A stretch of 64,000 bases of DNA, from positions 14,191,338-14,255,337 of the forward strand of contig NC_088302.1 of the NCBI RefSeq assembly GCF_032854445.1, read 5' to 3'. The DNA comes from Liolophura sinensis (taxonomy: Eukaryota > Mollusca > Polyplacophora > Chitonida > Chitonidae). Below are positions 13,837-25,873 of the stretch, in pieces. Every line of letters begins with the position of its first letter. Position 1 is the stretch's first letter. The translations under genes were made by a program, and so were the position numbers. Under the pieces are notes generated by a model, which worked only from the letters and a program-made list of their open reading frames with translations, was not told the DNA's origin and ran no database searches.

Positions 13837-15741
13837 TGTCACTAGGGAGTTTACTGTAATCTTTTCACTTGAGTGACCATGTGGCAGTGTGGAGACTGGG
13901 GTATTGAACAGTGGAAGAAAGAATGGTCAGGACCTTACAGTACACATGAGTGTATCTGGTGGACAAGTCAGTAAACACCATGCCATGGAGGGTGCATATA
14001 GACACACAAAGCCAGCAAAAACAGATTCAGGATACTAAACAAAGCCAGTGCTATAACATTTGAATTTGCAGTTAATAAAACAAAATGATGAGGGCAAGGT
14101 CTTGAAAGAGGGCAAGTACAGTAAAGTATCAGGTTTCAGAAGGGAGTTTTAGAAGCCCATGTACTTTAATTACAGTAAAACAATTTAAGCCAATAATACA
14201 GACTTCAAAAAAAAAATAAAAGAGTCTATGCTATATGTAAATGAATGCCAGCTATTTCATTGGATTTAAACATATTGCCTATAACACTGGGACATCTGAC
14301 AAAAAAGTGATGTACAGCTATAAAGTTTTAGTTATAGTTCAATCAGTGAAATGTACAAGTAGTGAAGCTGACTGACAAGTTTGAAAACAATTCTGAAATG
14401 CACCAGATGCCAAAAAATGACTTTTCTCTTGTATGCGCTCAGGCGTTTAATTTCCATTATAAAATATGGTGTCTGTACGGTACTGAACACAATCAAAAGA
14501 AGCCAGGCTTTGCTTTTACATACTTGAACTTGTAACACTCGCATACACAAGACTCACAAGTCTCCCAGTTTTTCTAACACGTTACATATATAATGGAGCC
14601 TCACTCACATCGCACCCTCATAACAATAAATGATACAGCTCACGTTTTCCTGGAGCTGGTATCAAATGCCCAAGAGGTTTAACTTTACTTAGTCAAAGTG
14701 ACGATCAGCTTGAGGTGCTGGTACCAGAACAGAATCAATGTTTGTATGAGCAGGATCGACCATTACCCTGAGCTTGATTAATCCACCCGTTTGCCTTCTC
14801 TCTGGGGAGAAATAGACGAAATTTATGCGGAGTTTTCGGCCAAATACGCCGTACCAAGAAGGCACTGATCAGAAATCTGTGTCTTAAATAATGCAGCATC
14901 GGCAGTACACTGTACGTTTTACTGCTTATACAATGGCACAAAGATCAAGGTCTTTGCGACTGACAGTGTATTAAATCTGACTAAGTGGATGATAACTCAG
15001 CAAATTAATTGTACACTGAAGAATTTAGCCGAGCCACCAATGGCCACATTAAATGATTACAGATATAACATGTTTCACATCACGGTTAAATTAAATCATT
15101 TCTGGACATTATTTAGAAGATTGTTTGCATTTTTCTCTCCTAGACATTGCACATAATCCTACATCAATTTTCTTCCTTATACCTGGAGTGCATATATTGT
15201 AAAAAACTATATTTAAATTTTAAAAAAAGTACATAATATTTTGAAATATCCTTCATATATTCACAACTGAATTGCTGTCTGGCTTTCTGTTCATGATGGT
15301 CTCCTTAATTGTAATGGATTGTTTTGTACATGACATTGGTCTGTAACATCAACTTCTACAGAATGTAGATGTACATGTAGCCCTACAAAATTTACATGGA
15401 CTTACTCCTTCTCTGAAATAGTTACTGTGTCAGTGGTCTAACCACATCCATGAGTGTGTCATGCGAGGTACTTGTACATGTACACTGTAGCTCAAGAAAC
15501 AGAACTGCATCATTACACAACTGTCCCTACTTGATAAGTCTTGGCCACCTGCTTGGGGAATTCACCTTTTAACACTCTCCAGATGTTTTCAGTAGGAATG
15601 AATGGCAATGGTGACCCCCCTGTACCTCCATGGAGATAAATAAACAAAGGAGCTCTTCAAACACAACAGGGAGAGGGGGATCTGTCAAGAGGCTGCACAG
15701 AAGGTTTACATAGACAGGGGTTAGAACCTGATGCTGAAATG

Positions 15742-15841
15742 CTGCCGACAGGGGTGGGGTGGGGGGGGTGGGGGGTTGGAAGACTTGGGAAGGAGGGAGA
15801 GAGAGGTGGGGTGTGTGAGGTAGGGGGTCTAGTACAGGGGG
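15742..15841 (+). other. G-rich purine tract with G-quadruplex potential
   Basis: About 100 bp with many runs of three or more G (for example GGGGTGGGGTGGGGGGGG, then GGTGGGG, GGTAGGGGG, ACAGGGGG). At least four G-runs are close enough to form a quadruplex on the plus strand, which is the template-complement side of the minus-strand furin-like gene. The open frames here are low-complexity Gly/Pro artefacts. Confidence 0.7.
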
Positions 15842-16936
15842 ACATAAACCAGCTCCTCACACATGTACTGTACATTCTATCTGGGGGAGGGGGAGTCTTA
15901 GTTGTTCATGACCAAATTTCAAAGAGAACTGAGATCAAATGTGATGACGTCATACACCTTTACAGAAGAGTGTCAATTTTTGCATCTACAAGTACTGTAA
16001 TGCTTGTGATGTATGTACAGTGTATGTTATAGAACATGTGCTGTCCATGTAAAGGAGAAATAAAGGTTATACCATTCCATATATGTACTCTGTCAACTGC
16101 TTGATTCCCTTGTAAAAAAATTTTAGGGAAGCTGCTCACAATACTTCCTGGTTTATACATTTACAGGTATTACGCATTTCAGAGTCTCCGGATGAATAAG
16201 CTGTTTCATTAAACACACTCCTACATGATCTGGGTCGTGTCATACCAAAGACCTTTACAATGATACATGTACATGTATTTGCTGCCTTGCTGAGCGCTTA
16301 GCCCTAAGAGGCTAAAGCAAGGAAACAGAACTGGCTGGCCTGTCATCAGCATAATTTGACTTGGTGGGGTGTTAGGTCTGGTGTCTTCAGCATGACACTT
16401 CAGTGGGGGCAGTTTTTTGGCGTTATGGAACGGTCCTGCCACACTACTATATAAGCACTCACTAATGACTGGTCAAGCACAACGATTAAAGTCCAAGTAC
16501 AAGTATACATGCAGCACATGATCAGGTGGTAAGAAACCTGAGAGTCAAAACAAAAGTTTCCCACATAAACTACCATCCTGCATCTCTTACATTTAATTAT
16601 ACTTTTCTAACCTACATGGTAACTGAACAAGTTGACAAAGTGCCTTAATACATCAGAATGTACATGTATATACATGTACATAATGCACTTTATGGTATCT
16701 GTATACATCTAACATTTCAAATATTTATTTATAAATTGCTTGATTGTTGATTAACACTATACTCCAAAGCTTTTCTGTTACAAAATACTTACTAACATGC
16801 GAGTATGATTGTATGTACACAGGCATAGAAATGATTAATTAAACATGTACATGCTTGTGTATACATACATGTTCATATCAACAAATTATAACCTGCAGTG
16901 TAGGAACACACACATGTAAATGTATTCATAATGTTG

Positions 16937-16981
16937 ATTTATTTATCTGATTGCTGTAATCAAGAATATTTCACTTATATG
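16937..16981 (-). mobile_element. SINE family 1, tail fragment
   Basis: A short remnant with 'atttatttatctgatt' followed by 'caagaatatttcacttatat', the reverse complement of the family-1 tail. The middle of the element is lost. Confidence 0.6.
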
Positions 16982-18341
16982 TATTCATAATAACACTAGA
17001 TCATAAATGTTCATTGGCTTCTGTAAACAGTCTTCATGTACATGTACCATTCACAAATATATTTGCATATATAACGTGTGTATTCAGGCACCAGAAGGAA
17101 AGTAAGACAGTTCGCAAGATTTCCTCAACATATACTTCAGGCTATGGAAACACTAGCTGACATCACAGGTACATGTACATGTAGCTTGAGAAAAGCCACA
17201 GCATCACATATGTACATTTACGCAACTATTCATATAGAAACAAAACAGCAAATTTGACGTCCAATTCTAAGGTGTTTCAAATTCTGAACCTTCCTAGCAT
17301 TAGGTGCTTCCAATAGCTTCATGACATTTCAGAACACAAGCCCTGATAAATCGAGGCTAATGTTTCTGGCAAAATAAATGTATGCACTGGTCGACCTTCA
17401 AGTTAGGAATTATGTTTATCATTGATTTATTTATTCAAGACATAGAAAACAACAGTGCTCCCTGGCACCCCAGCACAGATGACTAGGATCTTACACAGAG
17501 GGGTTCTGGGAGGCTCAGAGGCAGAGGGTGAACAGAGCAAATCAAAGAAACACTTCACCCTTGGAGATTTGGCGGCCAGTACTGAAGTCTTAACACCTTC
17601 TGTATTCAACTTCTGACGGTAATAGCAACTAAATGTCATGACCTGCAAGCATATATCCTGTGGCTGTAGCTCACCACTTGGTCCTAACAGGGATGATTAG
17701 TGCTGGTAGCCCTCTGGGATTCCCACATGCTCCCTTCACACATTCTCTAATATGATAACCAGCAAAGTCAACAAGATTACTTAAACATGTTAATACTAAC
17801 TAGAATAAAATCCACTGTCTTGAGAGTCAGAATGAAAGGCCTAGGGACTGGCCTGTAATTACTGTCCTATTTATGGCCTGATACAGCCCCAGTCCTTCGC
17901 TAATCTGTATTAAAGTAAGGATAATAGAGTTAAAGGTACAGCCTACACATGTACGTAGTTGTCGCAGTTGTAGACTGAGCACCTAATGTCCTGGCTGCCA
18001 GACACATTTTTACTGTCTGTTAAATTGTATCCTCCACAGATGTTCTGCAATCTACTACAAAGCAACACTTTTAAATGACTCTCTTAAATTCTTTGCAATT
18101 TTAAATGTTGGAAGATTAGTATCAAATTTGAGGTACTTTAACAGGCTATGTACCATGCACTAGATTTATCACAAAATTAAGAATGAATAAATTGATTGAT
18201 TTTAAGTTGTTAAAGAATTGAAATTCTAACGCCATACTAAGTTCTTTGGTTTCATAAAGAAAAAAAAAGACAGTTTTCAAAGGCTTAAAAACTCACTAAT
18301 TATCAATGTCTTTAAACAAAAGACGAAATCATCAAATGTAC

Positions 18342-18364
18342 ATATATATATATATATATATATA
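18342..18364. repeat. (AT)n microsatellite
   Basis: An uninterrupted run of AT dinucleotides, 26 bp upstream of the 61-bp minisatellite. Confidence 0.9.
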
Positions 18365-18390
18365 CACATACATATAAAATGGCCAAATTC

Positions 18391-19481
18391 TTCTTGTCAC
18401 AGGTGAATCAAACGCTTGAGCCACATGAGCCATCGGGCGCCTTCATTTATGTTCTTGTCACAGGTGAATCAAACGCTTGAGCCACATGAGCCATTGGGCC
18501 CCTTCATTTATGTTCTTGTCACAGGTGAATCAAACGCTTGAGCCACATGAGCCATCGGGCGCCTTCATTTATGTTCTTGTCACAGGTGAATCAAACGCTT
18601 GAGCCACATGAGCCATTGGGCCCCTTTCATTTATGTTCTTGTCACAGGTGAATCAAACGCTTGAGCCACATGAGCCATTGGGCGCCTTCATTTATGTTCT
18701 TGTCACAGGTGAATCAAACGCTTGAGCCACATGAGCCATCGGGCGCCTTCACTTATGTTCTTGTCACAGGTGAATCAAACGCTTGAGCCACATGAGCCAT
18801 TGGGCCCTTTTCATTTATGTTCTTGTCACAGGTGAATCAAACGCTTGAGCCACATGAGCCATCGGGCGCCTTCATTTATGTTCTTGTCACAGGTGAATCA
18901 AACGCTTGAGCCACATGAGCCATCGGGCGCCTTCACTTATGTTCTTGTCACAGGTGAATCAAACCCTTGAGCCACATGAGCCACTGGGTGCCTTCATTTA
19001 TGTTCTTGTCACAGGTGAATCAAACGCTTGAGCCACATGAGCCATTGGGCCCCTTCATTTATGTTCTTGTCACAGGTGAATCAAACCCTTGAGCCACATG
19101 AGCCATTGGGGGCCTTCATTTATGTTCTTGTCACAGGTGAATCAAACCCTTGAGCCACATGAGCCATTGGGGGCCTTCATTTATGCTCTTGTCACAGGTG
19201 AATCAAACGCTTGAGCCACATGAGCCATTGGGCCCCTTCATTTATGTTCTTGTCACAGGTGAATCAAACGCTTGAGCCACATGAGCCATTGGGCCCCTTC
19301 ATTTATGTTCTTGTCACAGGTGAATCAAACGCTTGAGCCACATGAGCCATTGGGCCCCTTCATTTATCTTCTAGTCCAAGGCGAATCCAATGCTTGAGCC
19401 ACATCAGCCATCGAGTTTCTTCATTCTTGTCACAGGTGAATCCAACGCTTGAGCACGAGCCATTGGGCGCCTCCATTTATG
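18391..19481. repeat. Minisatellite, 61-bp unit, about 18 copies
   Basis: Each unit starts TTCTTGTCACAGGTGAATCA, continues AACGCTTGAGCCACATGAGC, then CATCGGGCGCC or CATTGGGCCCC, and ends TTCATTTATG. The first four units alternate between the two variants, and later units homogenise to the second. The last two units (from about 19365) are diverged and shortened, as expected at an array edge. It lies in intron 1 of the furin-like gene. On the minus strand the unit contains TGGCTCAAGCG and GTTTGATTCACC, loosely like tRNA A and B boxes but too close together to be a normal pol III promoter. Confidence 0.95.
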
Positions 19482-21073
19482 TTAAGATACAACTTACATC
19501 TGAGACATCATTTTATATAGATTTTTAGACATGACAACATGTACATTCAGCACCATAAAATATACACCGCATACTAGGAATGCCACACACATTCACTAAT
19601 CGTAACCTGAACACACAAGTGCCTTTGTTCCAGCAGGTGTAAAGAGCCACTTAGTGATCATCTTTCTGGTAACCCTGGGTAACCCCACATCAAAGCCACC
19701 AGTCAAACTGCTTGTTTTCACATCTGCTCAAAGTTGTGTTTTGATTGGGTCAGAGCATCAAGGGGGTGTTTTGGGTACAAGTACAAGTGTTCACACCTGG
19801 TTGCAGGCAGTCCGTTTACAACTACAACGCTGATGGCTATCCGAGATAGTAAGATAATCTGCTGTACCAACTGGCTATGAAAACATGTATTCCAATGGGA
19901 AGACAGGTTAAACACAACTGTGACCACATGGTGTGCGTATGGACTTGGAGATGAAATTGGTGCAGACATGATATGAATGGTCTAGAATTTAGAGAGACAG
20001 GAGGATGGTGGAGACTGTGCTGGCTATGGCCAACACAAACACAAATGTAATGTACAGCAATGTACACACTTGACAGGAGTTTCATGATGAGTGCATACTA
20101 CATGAACAAGAGACATAATGATCATGATTGGCTTCCAACAATATTAATCTGGAGAAAATGCATTCTACATTTACTAATCTGCTTGTAATTATCGCAATTA
20201 AAAGAAATATTTATATGCAATTCAACACTGTCAGCAATAATCCATGTATGGAGTTTCACTGTTCACAAATTAATTTTCAGTATGATAAAATCACCATAAT
20301 GTTGTTCAAATACTCTGGCAAAAAACAGTTAATGGCTATTAGTCTAATAAATCTATCTATTAGATTTTCATCCTTCTTACATTTTCACTCGTCTATGTAC
20401 ATTATATCACTGAGTGTAAAAATTAAACATGTACAAATGTATGCTAGGCTTAATATCCAACAGATAGTTTGAACCAATTACATGTACATGTACTTGAAGG
20501 TTAAATGAGGGCTCACTGAGATCATTGAGCATTGATCTTTACAGGTCACAATGTATCACTTTATTTACCTACATGTACATTTACTTGCCCCTTAGCACCA
20601 AGTGTGTATGTATATAAATACATTTACATTTAACTCTTCTGGCAACTTATCAAATAGCGATATTAATATATAGGATGGCGAACAAATTGCAATGGGGCCA
20701 AAACGCCTCTCTAAATATGAGAGATCATCATTCATTAAGAGCGAGATTGGTTTGGCGGTGCTTGGTGATGAGCCATCATATGGCTGGAAAATTTCACAAC
20801 CTGGTTACCTGCCAAAACCACCGCAAAACTAACAACTAGCCAGCTCGTGTTTACCTCATTCATGGCAATACCTTACTACAGAGTGAAACACCGACAGCTG
20901 TCTAAAGTACACATCAGGAGATCACTAAACTCCTAATTTCTCACATTTATTATAAACAAAAGTCAATATCAAGGTACTTTTCCACATAAAATTTGGATGT
21001 GGAAATATTTCCACCTTTAAACTTCGCTACAGTACCATTCAGTATTGTAATCCGCAAGAATGGAATAACACTA

Positions 21074-21283
21074 TTACAGTAATTCTTCAACCCTTTCGCA
21101 TGTTTGCAAGGTGTTTAATCAAGCATATTCTGGAGACATTTATGTTTTGTGTAGACTGATAAAATTACACTTGTGAAGCGCTGAAATTTGCAGACCAAGG
21201 AATGTCGTTCTCTCCAACATCAAATTAAAAATGTGCATAAATTGCACTGAAAGCTGCTCTTTCAGATTGGTTGATGAATTATG
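21074..21283 (-). mobile_element. MITE-like repeat, family A, copy 2
   Basis: Reverse orientation relative to the copy at 10330. It begins 'cagtaattcttcaaccc' and ends 'ggttgatgaattatgg', so the ends are imperfect inverted repeats. Shared inner words are 'gtgtagactgataaaatta', 'aagcgctgaaatttgcaga' and 'ttgcactgaaagctgctctt'. Confidence 0.7.
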
Positions 21284-22089
21284 GTTTAATCACTTTTTTT
21301 ATTTTTTATTCGTTATTTTGTTAATGTTCCTTTAAAATATGGTAAGTTCAGGTTTTCTGAACAATAGAGTGCTCTCAGAAACTTACACTCCCTTCTCTCT
21401 AGTACATGGAAAGTTTGAAACTACAGTTGCCACACAACATTTGGAGAAATTTGAGACAGTTTCTGAGTTTTTTGGTTTGTTACTTATTCATGTACAATGT
21501 ACATGTATACAGAGCAAAGTCTTGAATGGATGATTATGGTTTACTGCCACTTTGGCAGAAGTATTACACCCTTATCGTGGTGAACAAACTTTGAGGAAGT
21601 ACACGTAATACATTCAAGTGTTTTCAGCTTCATGTATATATATATATGCATGTAGCAAGATCATACAGTACAGTCAAAATACACAATATTTTTAATGTAC
21701 ACGTAATGCTAAAAGCCACATACACTGTATGCATGTACATTTAGAGTGTGCTGACTTGTATACATTTCTGTGAGGTCAAATCAATAGGGAATACTTGCTT
21801 CCATAGAAAAGTCACTCTTGGAACCTGTTATTCAAAGCAGGTCGTTATATATGAGAAGGTTTTCAATTATTAACTCCCAACTTCAGAAAAATGCTGATAC
21901 ATTTTTCATGAGTCACTTTGCACACAGTACACTACATACTCTATGGACTATATATACATATATATTGATTTACTGAAGACTCAGCCAGTTATAAGTGTTA
22001 ATTTTTGTACCCTGTCCCTGATGCAGGTCCACTAACAACATCAGCATGAATATAATATAGTTAACGCTGAAGTGTGATAAATTATTCAA

Positions 22090-22146
22090 GAAAATATGAG
22101 GGAGAACCCACGACCATCTGCAGGTTGCTGACAGACCTTCCCACGT
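22090..22146 (-). mobile_element. SINE family 1, internal fragment
   Basis: About 57 bp matching only the middle of family 1 in reverse ('gggagaacccacgaccatct', 'gcaggttgctgacagaccttc', here split). Both ends are gone. Confidence 0.6.
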
Positions 22147-23023
22147 GTATACATACATATTTCTTTTCCTTTTTTTGAAATTTTATAGACAAGAGTGAGG
22201 TCATAGGCATTTCGGGTCTTTACACAAGTCTCTGACATTTAAAAAAAAATATTCGGTATCTGAATAAAGGTCTATTCATTGACGACCAACCACACCTACT
22301 GTGTGTTCCTTTACGTACAGTGTACACGCACATGTATGTATATCAGTAGTTGAGTCAGACAGTATGCCTCCTGCTACCTTCATTGTACACCTTAAAGCTC
22401 ATTCACACTTGTACCTCAATGGGCTTTTTCATAATTCCACGGCCTACATATGTGTACAATGTGTACCACAGTTTCCTCAATAGACAACTGGTTACATGTA
22501 TTCAGAACGTGAACGTGAACGCACTGACCAAACATTTTATATACAAATGTAAGTGTTTCTACCCTGAGTTTCTCAAGTGTTCAGCCTGTGTACATTGCAT
22601 GCATGTTTGTTCATGTACATGTAAAACATATGAATTTACAGGATGTAGCCTACAACATAGACACTTACCGTTTATACATGTGCGTGGATATTAGAATGGA
22701 AAATGAAAGTACATTTACACATATTTATATTTATCCACAATAGCATATGTATGCTTTTTTTGTTTTATCCAAACTTGGAGTTCTCATATATGTATTTCCT
22801 TTCAATTACAGACGGCTTTCCATTCACGTCCTTAACCTGCATATAATTGCAAGTACGTGTATATGAAAACCTCTTAATGTAAGCCAAATTTGATCATTAA
22901 ATATGAAGTATATGAAAAGATTTGCATGTTGCAAACATTGGTACAGGTAAATCAAAATTCAGAAAAACATTAAATATCATTATACCTGCTTCACTGTGAC
23001 CGTAGTTTTGAATAGCTAAATGT

Positions 23024-23246
23024 ACTGTAATTCTCCAACTTTTTTTACATGTTTTGGAAGGTGTTTATTGAAGCATATTCTAAAGGCATTATTCTGTGCA
23101 GACGGATAAGATTATACTTTCTGAGAAGCCCTGAAGTCGGCCAACCCAACCAATGTAGTTTTTTTCTGCAAAACTAAATGAAAAAGGAGCATACATTGCA
23201 CTGAAACTTACCTTTTCATATGCAACAAGTTTGGGGAATTAGGGTA
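23024..23246 (-). mobile_element. MITE-like repeat, family A, copy 3
   Basis: It begins 'actgtaattctccaac' and ends 'agtttggggaattagggta'. Inside are 'attgaagcatattct', 'ggcattattctgtgcagac', 'gccaacccaaccaatgtag' and 'cattgcactgaaactt'. It is nearly full length. Confidence 0.7.
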
Positions 23247-23940
23247 CATGTATGTTCATGAGAGATTTAAAACTGTACTTCCAATGCTTCATTCTAAAGT
23301 CACAGTAATGTGACAAAAATAAATCATGGGAAAATATTTCCCTTGAAAGGCAAAGCGGATATCTAACAGTATATGCCATTGTCACTATAAGTCAATGAGT
23401 CACAGATTTTTCTTTTAGCCAAATAAAACCTGTTTTACTCCATCGCGAAAGAAAAAATGACAATGCAGGATTTTCAGGATTCTATGTTTATTGTTACGTG
23501 TTATTAATTTGGCTATTGTACTTTTTTTCATATTTTGAAGCATTACAGTATTTCTGGCTGATGCATAATGCATAGTGGACAAAACATTCCCATTATGTTA
23601 ATACCTAACAATTTGATGCAAGGTTAAACAATGAGGGATCTAATACACCGAACATGCACAATATTATGGATGTAATAATTACATGTGAGTACAGTTTGAT
23701 ATGGTGAAGCCAAATGGGGGGGGGGATGTTAGCTTGCTACAAATAAACATACATAAATTAAAACTGAACAACAATAAATTTTCAAAACAGAAGTTTCATG
23801 TATGAGAGGACCTAACTTTAAATTGAATATTTCAGAGGCCACTAATGTAGTATGATACAACTTTGTTCATTAAGAACACATGTATACAAAGCAAATGAAT
23901 GTCTACGCATGTATATTAATTAGTACTGTTAAAGCTTCAA

Positions 23941-24150
23941 GCTTTTCACATGATCGCTAGAATTTTATTCAAGCATATTCTGAGGGCATTACTCTACATA
24001 GAATAACAAAATTATATTTTTGTGAAGCCCTGGCAATAGACAATTCAAACAAAGTATCGGTATTTTTTTTCCAAAATAAATTAAAAGAGCATATAACTTG
24101 CACTGAAATTTGCTCTATCATATGCAGAAAGGTTGATGGATCTTGGTACA
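23941..24150 (-). mobile_element. MITE-like repeat, family A, copy 4
   Basis: Shares 'attcaagcatattctgaggg', 'gaagccctggcaatagacaa' and 'cttgcactgaaatttgctct' with the other copies. The left inverted end is degraded; the right end is 'aaaggttgatggatcttgg'. Confidence 0.65.
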
Positions 24151-24199
24151 ATCAAATGCTCAGTGCTTTCCTAGTAATACACATGTACATATACTGCAG

Positions 24200-24378
24200 A
24201 TTACAGCCGACAGTACAGGTTGCTTGTGAACCACCATGCAGCTATAGCGCAGCAGGGGAAGAACCTGGAGTTGGACAACCACAGGCCTTATTGGAACCTC
24301 ATTGTTCATGTACACAAAGACACCAAGATGAGGTCTCTGCCCAAAAGGGCTGCTGACTGTTTGTACCATACACACTAG
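24200..24378 (+). other. Possible orphan coding exon or remnant (unrecognised)
   Basis: After an acceptor-like CTGCAG there is a 58-codon open stretch ending in TAG at 24376. It reads naturally coding-like, for example LLVNHHAAIAQQGKNLELDN followed by HRPYWNLIVHVH. I do not recognise the family. It is on the strand opposite the furin-like gene whose intron contains it, so it would be a nested gene's last exon, a retrocopy fragment or a chance frame. An open frame of this length is not rare by chance, so confidence is low. Confidence 0.2.
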
Positions 24379-25227
24379 AGTAACACAAGCCTGGTAACCT
24401 TCAGACCAGCTGCCAGGGATAGTGGGATGAAGCTAAACTGCAGGGCCTGACACAGGCTCCTACAGCAGTAGGAGGGAAGAAAGAACACTCAGCATGCGGA
24501 AAAACGCCAGCTTTGCAGGCGGGCTCAGAGAGGCTGGGTCCATAGAGGCAAGCTGAAATATCACAATCTATTGATCCAAACAGGAAAAGCATGCCCTCTT
24601 AATATTGAGAATGACTTCGCCCAGTCCAGTAGTCTTAACAAAAGCACTTCCCAATGCAATACTCTCACACTACTAAATCTCTTGGTCAGAATTTAAGCAG
24701 AGATGGATGAATTTACGTCAGGTTTCATATCAAAGAGCCATCCACATCTGACCGGGAATCGCATCAATTCCGAGTGAACTCCCCAATGGGAGTTCATCAC
24801 CACTCACATCCAACAATTCCATCCCAAGATATTGACACTGGTAGCATACGCTTTGCATGTTCAAGAATAATAAGAGCATAACTGATACATGAACACAGCT
24901 AAAGCCACAACATATGGTTCAGCCTATTTGCATGCATTTGCATCCCCTGATCATTATCTGTAATTATTATCTTATGTCATGGTTGGGGCAGAAGGGCTTA
25001 TGAAATGTATAAATAAATAAAAAAAAGCCATATCACAAAAGATCTAACTACCACTCTTAATTAAGACTGAGTGGTTGTTAATCACGGTTAGGCCCTATAT
25101 CACATGTACATGTATGCATGTAGTAGATGATTGACACTGGTAGTAAAAATGTCATTTCTTTACGACCACATGTGGTTCCTTGTACAAGCTATGTGTATGT
25201 TTAATAATTATATTTGTGTTAACTTAC

Positions 25228-25398
25228 CTGGCCAAGATAAATAAATCCGTATTTTGAGGCCACTTCTCTGGCCACACGCTCTCCCCCTGCAATGTGTACG
25301 GCCCATTTGTCTGTGAAATGATTTGCATAGACAAGCGATATTTCTAAAAGGATCAAAACAAACGCTGAAATCCGCGTCAAATACACATAGCCATTCAT
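25228..25398 (-). CDS. Furin-like proprotein convertase, exon 1 (start codon, signal peptide, start of prodomain)
   Basis: The ATG at 25398 has A at -3, and the frame is closed upstream by TGA (25431-25429), so it is the first in-frame start. Residues 1-25 form a signal peptide with a hydrophobic core (ISAFVLILLEISLVYA). The mature prodomain then starts NHFTDKWAVHIAGG, followed by ERVAREVASKYGFIYLGQ. W-A-V-x-I-x-G-G, A-x-x-V-A, K-Y/H-G-F and L-G-Q are hallmarks of the S8 pro-domain of furin/PCSK5/PCSK6-type convertases. The exon ends after the LGQ codons at a GTAAGT donor, the same place as in vertebrate furin as far as I recall. The prodomain folds and inhibits the enzyme until cleaved in the Golgi. 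The product enters the secretory pathway, and the catalytic part lies outside the window. Confidence 0.93.
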
Positions 25399-25429
25399 CT
25401 TAGGCGGCAATAAGTGATGTATATCCCGT

Positions 25430-25800
25430 CACTCCCTCTATCACACTTCGGCGGGCGTCCGTCAAATGCCCAAGAACATACACAGAAACAACAACACAAC
25501 GAACGAACGTAAAAGTGTCTTCTCTACTAGGCACAAGGCGTACAAAAGTCAGCCTTCCGGCTTTCGCTCTCAAATCACTAGCCATTTAACCATTCTCCAT
25601 CTTTATCCGGTATCGCAGCGCCGCATAGAACTGCCTTGGTCGTATCAACTTGTCCGAGGTCCGCCTCTGATAACTGCTTACAGCGGACTGAGTGGTCCCG
25701 TTTCCTCACAACGCTATCGTTGGGAAAATGGCTGGGAATCAATGACAGGAAGTGACGACATGTCAGTTCGGAACATGCGCCATCGGCGAAAAGAATAACA
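25430..25800. promoter_or_regulatory. CpG-rich divergent (bidirectional) promoter candidate
   Basis: By eye this is the densest CpG cluster in the window (about 25 CpGs in 370 bp, against very few elsewhere). It lies directly upstream of the minus-strand convertase ATG and upstream of a consensus plus-strand donor at 25874. It contains an ETS/CRE-like composite GGAAGTGACG (25748-25757), a YY1-like AAAATGGC (25725-25732) and an ATGCGC half-site like NRF1 (25775-25780). In vertebrates these motifs are typical of TATA-less bidirectional promoters. No TATA box was noticed. The transcription starts are not visible from sequence, and the shared-promoter role is inferred. Confidence 0.55.
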
Positions 25801-25873
25801 AGTGCTCCAAAAAACTTTCTTCATACCTCTTAGACTATTTTATGTGGATTTCTGATGAAAATTCGATGTTTTG
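25801..25873 (+). other. Candidate 5' non-coding exon end of the RAI14-like gene
   Basis: On the plus strand, ...GATGTTTTG is followed by GTAAGTATT (from 25874), a near-perfect donor, just downstream of the CpG-rich segment. The matching acceptor would be TTCTTTCCAG at 36121-36130, directly before the 5' leader of the ankyrin gene. The exon start is unknown; 25801 is only a placeholder. Short upstream ATG frames occur nearby (from 25729, 25760 and 25842). Confidence 0.35.

Larger units (their letters stand above)
2465..25227 (-). other. Intron 1 of the furin-like gene (22.8 kb)
   Basis: This is the DNA between the GTAAGT donor after exon 1 and the acceptor before exon 2. No further convertase exon was recognised. 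It holds SINE copies (2837-4053, 13693-13836, 16937-16981, 22090-22146), MITE-like copies (5945-6125, 10330-10524, 21074-21283, 23024-23246, 23941-24150), a 61-bp minisatellite (18391-19481), a G-rich run near 15.75 kb and AT microsatellites. The stretches 4.4-5.8, 6.2-10.3, 10.5-13.6, 13.9-18.3, 19.5-21.0 and 24.4-25.2 kb show only AT-rich single-copy-looking sequence with scattered ACATGTA words. No gene can be supported there. Confidence 0.7.
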
